64,000 bases of DNA from JACRPH01 sp041665465 (GTDB lineage Archaea > Nanobdellota > Nanobdellia > Woesearchaeales > GW2011-AR9). This document shows, piece after piece, positions 26,774 through 34,233 of this stretch. The stretch is taken from NCBI GenBank assembly GCA_041665465.1, contig JBAYIU010000001.1, positions 806,001 through 870,000 of the forward strand. Direction: 5' to 3'. Each line of letters begins with the position of its first letter. Position 1 is the first letter of the stretch. The notes below the pieces were generated by a model that made no database searches, was not told where the DNA came from, and worked only from the letters and a program-made list of their open reading frames with translations. Position numbers and translations under genes: made by a program.

Positions 26774-27414
26774 TATAGTTTGGTTATGGCTTCCTCCAGT
26801 TCGGTCAAAGAGGATATTTTTGGAGAAAACTCTCGAACATTCTTACGATCAATCAAGATAGCTTTAATGTTGGCTTGTTGTGCTGCCAAGACATCACTTT
26901 GTAAACTGTCTCCAATAACTAAACACTCTTCTGGAGAGACTTTCAATTCCGTAGTGACCATCTCAAAAAATTGTGGGTCGGTCTTTAAACAGCCCATTTC
27001 ATGAGAAAAGAAGGCGTGATTGAAATATTTCAACAAGTCAAATTTCTCTAAAACTCTTTTTTCAGAGAAACAGTCAGTATTAGAGACTAAAGCTAAAGTA
27101 TATTTTCCTTGTAATTGTTCTAACATTTCCTTTACTTCCTTATATGGGCGAGCTAACATCCAAGAAGTGTTCCACATCCCAATCAAAAGATCCAACTGTT
27201 TTGGGCTAACTTTAACCTTAAATTCATCACCTACCGATTGGAAAGCATCTTTCAACTCAAAGAACTTAGAAGTCATCATAGCTTTTTCCATTCTGGTTAC
27301 ATAATCCGAGAACGGTAAGTCTATTTGGAGGATATTTTTAACTTGCTTAGTAGGACTCCATACTCCATTTTCTACTAAAGTTCCCCAAAAATCAAACAAT
27401 AGCACTTTAATCAT
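26773..27414 (-). CDS. HAD-superfamily hydrolase
   Basis: The 213-residue protein starts at ATG 27414 (MIKVLLFDFWGTLVENG), with a TATA-like element about 25 bases upstream. HAD motif I is FDFWGTL, with tryptophan in place of the usual second aspartate (DxD becomes DFW). Motif II is VSNTD, motif III lies around K in CLKTDPQFF, and motif IV is IGDSLQSDV. A cap domain occupies about residues 15-90. The loss of the second motif-I aspartate is known in some dehalogenase-like members; whether it acts as a phosphatase or dehalogenase cannot be told. It is co-transcribed with rnz. Confidence 0.85.
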   Translation of the reverse strand: MIKVLLFDFWGTLVENGVWSPTKQVKNILQIDLPFSDYVTRMEKAMMTSKFFELKDAFQSVGDEFKVKVSPKQLDLLIGMWNTSWMLARPYKEVKEMLEQLQGKYTLALVSNTDCFSEKRVLEKFDLLKYFNHAFFSHEMGCLKTDPQFFEMVTTELKVSPEECLVIGDSLQSDVLAAQQANIKAILIDRKNVREFSPKISSLTELEEAITKL

Positions 27415-27488
27415 AATTTGGATAGGTTTGGTGCTATATTTATATTTTACCATTAAATATTTATAGTTCTTCCTTTTCCGCTTAAATC

Positions 27489-28544
27489 ATGACAAATAAA
27501 GAACAAGAAATGACTCCTGAGCAAAAGCTTAATTTAATCACTTCTGACCTTCAAGAAGTTAACGGTGAAGAGCAAATTAAAGACGTTTTGTCTAAAAGAA
27601 ATCTTAAAATTTATTGGGGCACTGCTCCTACCGGAAAACCTCACGTGGGCTATTTTGTTCCAATGTTAAAGATTGCTGACTTCTTAGAAGCAGGTTGTGA
27701 AGTTACTATTCTTTTTGCCAATATCCACGCTTATCTTGACAATATGAAAACCAGTTGGGATTTGTTGGATAAGCGCACAAAATATTATGAGTTTGTGATC
27801 AAGGAAATGTTACGATCTGCTAAAGTTCCCCTTGATAAACTTAAATTTGTTCGTGGAACAGAATTTCAATTAGGCGAAAAGTATACTTTAGATATGTACA
27901 AAATGTCCGCCATTACTACCATTAAAGAAGCCCAAAAGGCCGGTGCAGAAGTAGTCAAACAAGCAGATAATCCAAAAATGAGTGGGATGCTTTATCCTTT
28001 ACTTCAGGCGCTGGATGAGATTTATTTAGATTGTGATGCTCAGTTTGGTGGAAATGATCAACGAAAAATTTTCATGTTTGCTGCAGACTTCTTACCAAAA
28101 ATAGGGTACGATAAAAAAGCTCACCTATTAAATTATTTAATCCCAGGGTTAGGCGAAAGTGGAAAAATGAGTTCTTCTGAACCAAATTCTAAACTCGATC
28201 TAGACGATTCCGATGAGATTATCAAGAAAAAGATCAATAAAGCTCATTGTGCGGACGGAGTGGTCGAAGGGAACGGGTTACTGGCATTACTTCGTTTTGT
28301 GGTATTTAAATATCTAAACAAAGAGAGTAGAGAGTTTGTTATTAACCGTCCTGAAAAGTATGGTGGAAAGATCTCCTTCAAGAGTTACGTTGAGGCAGAA
28401 GAATCCTTTGCTTCTAAGCAACTAGCATCAGTTGACTTGAAGATGGGTGTTGCCGAAGAAATGATTAAAATTATTGCTCCGCTTAGAGAGAAGATCAACA
28501 ATAATAAAAAGTTGATGGAAGAAGCGTATCCTCCACAAGAGTGA
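27489..28544 (+). CDS. tyrS: Tyrosyl-tRNA synthetase
   Basis: The 351-residue class I synthetase has the archaeal/eukaryotic TyrRS form: a HIGH-like motif in GTAPTGKPHVGYF, the tyrosine pocket (FANIHAYLDNMKTSW, YPLLQALDEIYLDCDAQFGGNDQRKIF) and the KMSSS loop exactly (GESGKMSSSEPNSKLDL). It charges tRNA-Tyr. A TATA-like element (atatttatag) lies about 26 bases before the ATG, so the mRNA is probably leaderless. The second YkgJ-family gene overlaps its stop by 4 bases. Confidence 0.97.
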   Translation: MTNKEQEMTPEQKLNLITSDLQEVNGEEQIKDVLSKRNLKIYWGTAPTGKPHVGYFVPMLKIADFLEAGCEVTILFANIHAYLDNMKTSWDLLDKRTKYYEFVIKEMLRSAKVPLDKLKFVRGTEFQLGEKYTLDMYKMSAITTIKEAQKAGAEVVKQADNPKMSGMLYPLLQALDEIYLDCDAQFGGNDQRKIFMFAADFLPKIGYDKKAHLLNYLIPGLGESGKMSSSEPNSKLDLDDSDEIIKKKINKAHCADGVVEGNGLLALLRFVVFKYLNKESREFVINRPEKYGGKISFKSYVEAEESFASKQLASVDLKMGVAEEMIKIIAPLREKINNNKKLMEEAYPPQE

Positions 28545-29122
28545 TTGAAGTGGAAAATTGTCTGTCTTGTTGTACTACCTGTGGGGAGAATTGTTGTCAT
28601 ACTCCTAAAATCTCTAGTTTTATTGGAGTAAATTTAGAAGATGCAAGAAGAATAAAAGCACACACTAACTTAGATTATGCTAAATTCTTAACCTTTACTC
28701 CTCTAACTTCAAAAGTGGTCAAAGAACTGGTTGAAGAGGTGAAAAAAAGTCAAGATACGGAAAGTTCTTTGCGTTTAAGATTGTTGACTTCTCAAAATAG
28801 ACTGTTAAGAATCAAATCTCTTCGGGGAAGATGTTACTTCTTGAACCAGGAAAACAGATGTACTATTTATGAAATCTCTCCTGGAATATGCAAACTTTAT
28901 CCTTATTGGTATAAAAAAGATCAAGAAGGAGAATTAACTCCCGTCTTGCACGAAGGAGGACATTGTTGTGCTTTAAGTCACAAATATCTTGATCCTAAAA
29001 ATCTTCCCTTATCAGAAAGAGAAACACTGATTGAACATGCTCGAAAAGTAGAAAGTGGGAATGAAGATTATTTAGCCGAAGTAGAGAAATTCACCCTAGA
29101 AAATAACATTCGTAGAAACTAA
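28541..29122 (+). CDS. YkgJ-family cysteine cluster protein (second copy)
   Basis: This 193-residue protein starts with GTG inside a GTGA overlap with tyrS. Its cysteines follow the YkgJ/UPF0153 scheme: CLSCCTTCGENCC at the N-terminus, GRCYFLNQENRCTIYEISPGICKLYPYWY in the middle and GGHCC near the end. The insert between the first and second clusters is longer than in the copy at 25321. Metal or Fe-S binding is the family expectation; the substrate is unknown. Overlap with tyrS implies coupled translation but no evident shared pathway. Confidence 0.78.
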   Translation: MIEVENCLSCCTTCGENCCHTPKISSFIGVNLEDARRIKAHTNLDYAKFLTFTPLTSKVVKELVEEVKKSQDTESSLRLRLLTSQNRLLRIKSLRGRCYFLNQENRCTIYEISPGICKLYPYWYKKDQEGELTPVLHEGGHCCALSHKYLDPKNLPLSERETLIEHARKVESGNEDYLAEVEKFTLENNIRRN

Positions 29123-29125
29123 AGG

Positions 29126-30328
29126 TTATCTTCCCTCAATCACCGCAAAAACATAATTCTTAAAATATTTTTTAGCTACTCTTTTAACATCTTGCAATGA
29201 TACTTTCTTTGCTTTAGGTACAAAATGATGTAATTCTTCTGCTTTTCCGGCCTGAGCAAAGAATAATAACTGATCAGCTACCTTTTGGTTATCTTCTATT
29301 TCCAAATAAAAATCTCCTTCTACATAGGTTTTTGCTTCTTCTAATTCTTTAACAGTAATGTCTTGTAATCTTTCTAATTCTTTAATCATCATCGTTTTAA
29401 CTAGTTCAATATTCTTGCGATCAATGGTAGCGTATACTGCAAAGTATCCATAACTAATCTCACTAATATTTTGGGTTCCGACATCGTAAGCTAAACCCTT
29501 CTTTCCACGAATTTCCGTAAACATTTTCCCACTCTGACCTCTTCCCAAGATTCCATCAATTATTTCTAAAGGATAGCTATCAGAATGATGTTTTGGTACT
29601 GTCTTGAATCCCAATACCACATAAGTGTTAGCCACATCTCTCTTTTGTTTTATAATCCTATTTCTGGTAGATATGGGTTCAACTGTTCTTGTTGGAAGTT
29701 CAAGTTTTCCTGATAAACTAGAAAATTGGGTTTGAATCTCCTTCTTCCATCCCGTAATATCTCCCACTACCGAAATAATCATATTTTTTGGAGTATAATA
29801 ACGATGGAAATAATCTAAAATCTTACTTCTGGTCAATCCCCGGATAACCTCCTTATCTCCATAGGTGGGATTTCTGCAAGGATTTTTCTGAAAAAGGTTT
29901 TTTTGTAACATGATCCATTGATAAAATTTTGGTTCATCATTAACCAAATCAATCTCTTTTAATACCACTCTCTTTTCTTTCTTAATCTCTGTCTCTCCAA
30001 AAGAAGAGTTTTGAAGAATATCTGCCAATATTTCTACTGCAATTCTAAAATGTTTTTTTAACACCTTTACATAAAAGCAAGTTCTTTCACAAGTGGTGTA
30101 AGCATTAAATTCTCCGCCTAACTTTTCAATCTCATTAGAAATCTCCTGATTGCTGGGTCTTTTTACAGTTCCTTCAAAAAGCATATGTTCGATGAAATGA
30201 GAAATTCCCCTTTCATTAGTTTTTTCATGATTACTTCCTACTTTAACCATTACTTCTACTACTACCGACTTTCCTTTCTGCGGTTCAAAAATTACCGTAA
30301 GCCCATTAGGCAACACCACTTTTTGCAT
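29126..30328 (-). CDS. M16-family zinc peptidase
   Basis: The 400-residue protein opens like M16 (pitrilysin/PqqL) peptidases: LPNGLTVIFEP, then the inverted zinc motif HFIEH (His44, Glu47, His48) and the distal glutamate in EKRVVLKEID near residue 124. The C-terminal half has the inactive-domain features (GRGQSGKMFTEIRGKKGLAYDV). It presumably degrades or processes peptides in the cytoplasm. The single-chain length of about 400 is usual for prokaryotic members that dimerise. It is convergent with the YkgJ-family gene. Confidence 0.92.
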   Translation of the reverse strand: MQKVVLPNGLTVIFEPQKGKSVVVEVMVKVGSNHEKTNERGISHFIEHMLFEGTVKRPSNQEISNEIEKLGGEFNAYTTCERTCFYVKVLKKHFRIAVEILADILQNSSFGETEIKKEKRVVLKEIDLVNDEPKFYQWIMLQKNLFQKNPCRNPTYGDKEVIRGLTRSKILDYFHRYYTPKNMIISVVGDITGWKKEIQTQFSSLSGKLELPTRTVEPISTRNRIIKQKRDVANTYVVLGFKTVPKHHSDSYPLEIIDGILGRGQSGKMFTEIRGKKGLAYDVGTQNISEISYGYFAVYATIDRKNIELVKTMMIKELERLQDITVKELEEAKTYVEGDFYLEIEDNQKVADQLLFFAQAGKAEELHHFVPKAKKVSLQDVKRVAKKYFKNYVFAVIEGR

Positions 30329-30439
30329 GTTCTAAGCATATTTTAAGGGTTTATAATCATTTCGGGGTAAGTAGTTTAAATCTGGGAACGGCGCAGTACA
30401 GTAAAAGGGTTTTTATACCTTAATTAAATCTTTTATCTA

Positions 30440-31480
30440 ATGAGGTTAAAAGAGTTCCAACAATATCTCCAGAAAGAGAAGATTGATCTAGTGCTGTTAA
30501 TCCACCCAGATGTAAACATTACTTATTTTACTCAAATCAAGCCTAGTTTTGCAATGTTAAGTATAACTTCTCACAATGCTAATTTATATTTAACTTCTTT
30601 AGACGATAAGCCCACGATTAAAGGAATAGAAGTTTTTACTTTTAAAAAAGATTGGGACAAAAAGATGGCTCAACCTAAGATCAAGAAAGTGGGTATAAAT
30701 AAAGAAGTGGTTACTCTCGCTTTTTGGGAAAAGATACATAACATTTTTCCTAAAGCTAAGTTAGTTGACGTTGCCTCAGAACTAAAACAACTTCGAAGTA
30801 AAAAAACAGAAGAAGAAGTAGCCAGAATAGCTCACGCGTGTAAGATTACTGATTCTGCTTTTGAAGCGATGTTAAATAGATTATCTAAAGGTAAATTAAA
30901 CACCGAATTACAAGCAAGTAATTTTCTAACAGAATTCATGTCTATTTATCACACTTCTCCTGGATTTCCTTCCATTATAGCTAATGATGTTCATGCTTCT
31001 ATCCCCCATTATCAAACTGGAGAAAGCAAATTAAAACGCGGTTTTTTATTATGCGATTTTGGGGCATGTTATAAGAATTACAATGCAGATATGTCTAGAA
31101 CCATTTTCTTAGGAAAACCAAATAAAGAGGAGAGAGACTTATACCTCTTATTACAAACTACTCAGCAAAACTTATTATCTCAAGTTAAATTAGGAAAATC
31201 GTTTGCCGAATTACAACAACAAACGAAGAGAGAGTTAGGTAAGTACTCTTCTCATTTTATTCACCTGTTAGGACACGGAATTGGGATTGATGTGCACGAA
31301 TCTCCTTCTTTTTCTTTGGAAGCCAAAGATAAAGTCGAAAAGGGTCATATCTTTACCATAGAACCAGGAATCTACTTTCACAAAAAGTTCGGATTAAGAA
31401 TTGAAGATACAGTTTTGTTTGATAAAAAGTTGAAGGTACTCACAAAATCATCTAAAGAATTGATTAATCTAAAAATGTGA
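30440..31480 (+). CDS. Xaa-Pro dipeptidase-like M24 metallopeptidase
   Basis: The 346-residue protein has a creatinase-like N-terminal domain and a pita-bread C-terminal domain. The five metal ligands are visible: Asp in LLCDFGACY and in NADMSRTIFLG, His in LLGHGIGIDVHE, Glu in TIEPGIYF and Glu in LRIEDTVL. It should cleave dipeptides with C-terminal proline, or remove residues before proline. A TATA-like element (tttttatac, near 30414) lies about 26 bases before the ATG, so the transcript is probably leaderless. Confidence 0.92.
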   Translation: MRLKEFQQYLQKEKIDLVLLIHPDVNITYFTQIKPSFAMLSITSHNANLYLTSLDDKPTIKGIEVFTFKKDWDKKMAQPKIKKVGINKEVVTLAFWEKIHNIFPKAKLVDVASELKQLRSKKTEEEVARIAHACKITDSAFEAMLNRLSKGKLNTELQASNFLTEFMSIYHTSPGFPSIIANDVHASIPHYQTGESKLKRGFLLCDFGACYKNYNADMSRTIFLGKPNKEERDLYLLLQTTQQNLLSQVKLGKSFAELQQQTKRELGKYSSHFIHLLGHGIGIDVHESPSFSLEAKDKVEKGHIFTIEPGIYFHKKFGLRIEDTVLFDKKLKVLTKSSKELINLKM

Positions 31481-31519
31481 TTCTGGATTAGGTTATTACA
31501 ATTCAATAATCCTTATATA

Positions 31520-31539
31520 CTTTCTTTTTAAAAAGAAAG
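31520..31539. promoter_or_regulatory. 20-bp perfect palindrome between TATA box and start codon
   Basis: The 20 bases CTTTCTTTTTAAAAAGAAAG form a perfect palindrome. It begins directly after a TATA-like box (ttatata, 31513-31519) and ends 3 bases before the ATG at 31543. It therefore covers the expected transcription start and is well placed as an operator for the orphan gene that follows. A related but distinct dyad (CTTCTTT...AAAGAAG) occurs at 37763-37788. Confidence 0.5.
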
Positions 31540-31542
31540 GAG

Positions 31543-32721
31543 ATGGACCAAGACAAGCTTAAATTTGAACTTTTGAAAAGATTTGGTAATGTTCAAGAAG
31601 TGCATAATTTATTAATTGGTCAGGACGCTTCCGAAGAACAGAAAACAGTGGATATTTCAGAAACGTATTTACATAGTTTAATTCGTTGGCCTATTGGAAC
31701 AAGGGAAGACATAGGGCCCTATCGAGAATTGGATGCTGACGAAATCGAGAAGGAGTTGAAATTTCCAGAACTAGAGAGATATCTTAATAATACCCATAAA
31801 TGGGATATCATAACAGAGTTTATTGATGCCGTTGGAGGAGAATTTGAGCGCTATGTTGTTGATCCTCCTTGTGAAACTTACGATCCCTTAAGTCTTTTAG
31901 GATTCTTAAATCATGACCCCTTACTGCGCAGTATAGAAAGAGGAAGAGAAGAGAATACCCCATTAAAAACTGCTTCGAACAATTTGGTTAAGAGAGCCTA
32001 TCAAATCCTCTTTACACATGACATTAATGATGAATGGTTTAATCTTTCTTACCCAAAATTAGAAAAGTGGGGAAAATTTGTTGACCCCCTTGAATTGATC
32101 GTTCTTGCTACTCAATCCTTAGCCGAATTTTTCTGGGATAGGCGTGGGAATGAGTCAGATAGCAATAAAGATTTATTTTCTGTTGCGATTCCCTCATTAG
32201 TTAATTTGGTTGGAGAAGAAGTAGTAGCTCAAGCATTATATCTCGCGGTTGAGGAGAAGGACAGAGGGAGATATCAAGTGGCAGTCGATGCTGGTTATGT
32301 TCCAGATGGATCCAAAATTGTTAATATAGATAGAGAGGAAAGGATAAAAGGAATAAGAGAAAGGAACCACCAAGAACTTCATCCTCAAAGATCATTAGAA
32401 GGAAGAACGACCGGGAAAGAGTTTGAGAAAATAAGAACTGGTGAAGAGGACTATTCTCACCTATTTGGAGAATGGTTTAGAACTGGACAGATGGGATATT
32501 TAACTTTTGTTATGGAAGATTATGTTTATACTTCAAATAAGAGTCAACTTAACTATAATCTTGAGAATGCGAGGAATTCTTTAGGGGAAGCAATAGCTGA
32601 TGCTTTAGAGCAACAAGAATGGGATAAGCTAAAATGGGTGTTGAATTTTCATTCAGACTTTATCGACAGAAGTAACCCTCGATTGGCTATTCTAATAGAA
32701 GCTTACGATTTGACAAAGTAA
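31543..32721 (+). CDS. Orphan soluble protein of unknown function
   Basis: The 392-residue protein is not recognised. It is acidic, predicted mostly helical, has no signal peptide or membrane segment and no obvious catalytic motif. Notable stretches are WPIGTREDIGPYRELDADE near the N-terminus and LGEAIADALEQQEWDKLKW near the C-terminus; a charged, Arg/Glu-rich region lies around residues 262-305. A TATA box lies about 26 bases before the ATG with a 20-bp palindrome between them, so the gene appears to be a singly transcribed, regulated unit. The stop is followed by the tRNA promoter region on the same strand. Confidence 0.7.
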   Translation: MDQDKLKFELLKRFGNVQEVHNLLIGQDASEEQKTVDISETYLHSLIRWPIGTREDIGPYRELDADEIEKELKFPELERYLNNTHKWDIITEFIDAVGGEFERYVVDPPCETYDPLSLLGFLNHDPLLRSIERGREENTPLKTASNNLVKRAYQILFTHDINDEWFNLSYPKLEKWGKFVDPLELIVLATQSLAEFFWDRRGNESDSNKDLFSVAIPSLVNLVGEEVVAQALYLAVEEKDRGRYQVAVDAGYVPDGSKIVNIDREERIKGIRERNHQELHPQRSLEGRTTGKEFEKIRTGEEDYSHLFGEWFRTGQMGYLTFVMEDYVYTSNKSQLNYNLENARNSLGEAIADALEQQEWDKLKWVLNFHSDFIDRSNPRLAILIEAYDLTK

Positions 32722-32836
32722 CGTATCTTTATCTTATTCCTCAATCCTTTTCTTTTTAAATCAAAAGTATTATATAAAAAACCCGTTTTTAAACAAAAAG
32801 TATTTAAATAGGCGCTGGGGCTGTAGTGTAGCTTGG

Positions 32837-32859
32837 ACCAAGTGGTAAATTGGAAGCAA
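32837..32859 (+). other. Non-canonical D-loop tRNA intron (position 19/20)
   Basis: The flanks fold into a bulge-helix-bulge. A central 4-bp helix pairs GCTT (32831-32834) with AAGC (32854-32857). The 3-base bulges are GGA (32835-32837) and AAC (32858-32860). An inner helix pairs CCAA (32838-32841) with TTGG (32850-32853), and an outer helix pairs GTA (32828-32830) with TAT (32861-32863). Cleavage after the second base of each bulge removes exactly 23 bases and leaves a normal D-loop. Confidence 0.75.
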
Positions 32860-32878
32860 CTATCATTAGCGGTTTGGG

Positions 32879-32891
32879 AAGTAATCAAAAC
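32879..32891 (+). other. Canonical anticodon-loop tRNA intron (position 37/38)
   Basis: The anticodon stem is followed by a 4-bp central helix, TTTG (32873-32876) with CAAA (32886-32889), and 3-base bulges GGA (32877-32879) and ACA (32890-32892). Cutting after the second base of each bulge removes 13 bases. The apical part (AGTAAT) is too short for a long second helix, so this is a relaxed bulge-helix-loop form. Confidence 0.75.
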
Positions 32892-32947
32892 ACCGCTGGA
32901 CCCCGGTTCGAATCCGGGCAGCCCCATCATTTTCGTGAGGTAAAAAT

Positions 32948-33148
32948 ATGTCATCTACAAAACGTTTTGGCGCACGTTACGGCCGTAAACCAAAGGCAAA
33001 ATTTGGCCTAATTGAAGCTCTTCAGAGATCAAAGTATAAATGTCCTTATTGCAATAAAACCGCAGTAAAAAGGTTAGCTTTAGGAATCTGGCAGTGTCAG
33101 AAATGCGATGTGAAATTTGCTGGTAGAGCTTATACTTTAAACAAGTAA
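32948..33148 (+). CDS. rpl37ae: Ribosomal protein L37ae (eL43)
   Basis: The 66-residue protein has the basic start (STKRFGARYGRKPKAK) and the zinc ribbon CPYCN...CQKCD of L37ae, ending in AGRAYTLNK. It is slightly shorter than typical archaeal homologues. GAGGT (32936-32940) lies 7 bases before the ATG. It begins just downstream of the tRNA-Pro gene and leads the operon rpl37ae-rpoP-prefoldin beta, a conserved archaeal arrangement. Confidence 0.95.
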   Translation: MSSTKRFGARYGRKPKAKFGLIEALQRSKYKCPYCNKTAVKRLALGIWQCQKCDVKFAGRAYTLNK

Positions 33149-33161
33149 AAGGTGCTTAAAA

Positions 33162-33293
33162 ATGTATTATGTTTGTTTTGATTGTGGAAAAAAAGTTGAA
33201 GAAGAGTATACTACTAAGATTCGTTGTCCGTATTGTGGTGGTAAAGTCTTATATAAAGATCGACGTACTGTAATTAAGATTAAAGCACGTTAA
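33162..33293 (+). CDS. rpoP: DNA-directed RNA polymerase subunit P (Rpb12-like)
   Basis: This 43-residue protein reads MYYVCFDCGKKVEEEY, then IRCPYCGGKVLYKDR and a basic C-terminus (TVIKIKAR). The single zinc ribbon (C-x2-C...C-x2-C) and the RCPYCG and KDR motifs are those of archaeal RpoP. An AGGTG motif (33149-33154 region) precedes the ATG by about 8 bases. It lies 13 bases after rpl37ae and 2 bases before the prefoldin gene, as expected for this operon. Confidence 0.95.
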   Translation: MYYVCFDCGKKVEEEYTTKIRCPYCGGKVLYKDRRTVIKIKAR

Positions 33294-33295
33294 GC

Positions 33296-33634
33296 ATGGC
33301 CAATTCTAAAATTTCTCAATTGCAATTATTGCAACAAAATCTACAGAATATTCTTGCTCAAAAACAGCAGTTACAAAGCCAAATAGTAGAATATGACTCT
33401 GCTCTGACCGAACTGAAAACTACTGATAAGGCGTATAAAATAGTTGGTAAAATCATGTTATCTGCTTCTAAGGAAGATATTATTAAAGACCTGGAAGATA
33501 AAAAAGAAGTAGTAGAAATACGCTTGAAAAACTTTTCTCAACAGGAAGAGAAGTTACAAGAAAGTTTTCAGCAAGTACAACAAGAAGTAATGGCTGAACT
33601 TCAACAAGATAAGAAAAACGAAAAGAAAAAGTAA
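33296..33634 (+). CDS. pfdB: Prefoldin subunit beta
   Basis: The 112-residue protein is a long helical hairpin: an N-terminal coiled-coil helix (KISQLQLLQQNLQNILAQKQ), the beta-hairpin segment with DKAYKIVGKIMLSASKEDI and a second coiled-coil helix ending in Lys/Glu-rich sequence. It forms the jellyfish-shaped chaperone that hands unfolded protein to the thermosome. The GKIM/AYKIVG motif is diagnostic of the beta subunit. It is the last gene of its operon; the MscS-like gene is convergent and directly adjacent. Confidence 0.93.
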   Translation: MANSKISQLQLLQQNLQNILAQKQQLQSQIVEYDSALTELKTTDKAYKIVGKIMLSASKEDIIKDLEDKKEVVEIRLKNFSQQEEKLQESFQQVQQEVMAELQQDKKNEKKK

Positions 33635-34147
33635 TTACTTCTTTAATAAAGAGTTGGGAATATACAACAAATCTCCTCGTTCAGTCTTAATAATAATCTT
33701 TAAGAACCCCACTTTTATAATGGTCCCTTCTATTTCATTGAGGATTATTTTCCTACCCTTCTTAAATTTCTCTTGCTTTCTAATCAAGAGACCGTTTTTG
33801 AAATTAGAAGGAAATTCCCATAATCCTGATATGGCAGTCACTAAAAGTAAAAGGACCATCCCAATAATGATCAAAGTTATAACCAATCCTCTTATCTCTA
33901 ACTGATCTAAGAAAAGAATAATGGTAATCAGATAGATAATATAAGCAACAAAAGAACTAATCCCTTTTTCCAAGTCAAAATTCCATCCTTTCCTTGAAGC
34001 TACTAGGTTAAGATGAGCATCTTTTAAAAAACGCGTTAGAAGTTTGTTTACTAACGTACCTATAGCTAACCCCACTAATAAAATAACCACTGCCACAATA
34101 AGATTATTGGCATAACTCTGGGCATTTTGTAAGGTTGAATTAAACAT
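33635..34147 (-). CDS. Short MscS-like membrane channel protein
   Basis: The 170-residue protein has three to four hydrophobic segments and then a compact beta domain whose sequence GRKIILNEIEGTIIKVGFLK...LLYIPNSLLKK matches the MscS beta-domain pattern (GTVxxIxxxxT...IPNS). It is much shorter than MscS (about 280 residues) because the C-terminal alpha/beta cage is missing. The protein stops immediately after IPNSLL. It may form a minimal pressure-sensing channel; function is inferred from family. Confidence 0.75.
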   Translation of the reverse strand: MFNSTLQNAQSYANNLIVAVVILLVGLAIGTLVNKLLTRFLKDAHLNLVASRKGWNFDLEKGISSFVAYIIYLITIILFLDQLEIRGLVITLIIIGMVLLLLVTAISGLWEFPSNFKNGLLIRKQEKFKKGRKIILNEIEGTIIKVGFLKIIIKTERGDLLYIPNSLLKK

Positions 34148-34233
34148 AAAGAGAAGATTATTTTAACGTTTATAAGAATTACTGCCCAAACTAGGAGAAA
34201 TAATTAAAAAGAAGTTTTGTTATTCTGATTCTA

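Larger units (their letters stand above)
32817..32926 (+). tRNA. tRNA-Pro (anticodon TGG) with two introns
   Basis: The acceptor arms GGGGCTG (32817-32823) and CAGCCCC (32919-32925) pair fully, A73 is 32926 and no CCA is encoded. The T-arm is CCCGG-TTCGAAT-CCGGG. The anticodon stem AGCGG/CCGCT encloses loop TTTGGGA once a 13-base intron (32879-32891) is removed from the canonical 37/38 position. A second intron of 23 bases (32837-32859) lies in the D-loop after G19; without it the D-loop reads AGCTTGGCTA. D-stem pairing is GTG/CAT-like with a 13-22 mismatch. TATA-like boxes occur at 32771-32778 and 32801-32810. The gene ends 21 bases before the rpl37ae start, so it is probably co-transcribed with that operon. 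Confidence 0.9.

Noticed and set aside
32703..32954. Minus-strand frame across the tRNA-Pro gene
   Set aside because: It runs antisense through the tRNA and the start of rpl37ae; the frame arises from the tRNA sequence and has no start signal.
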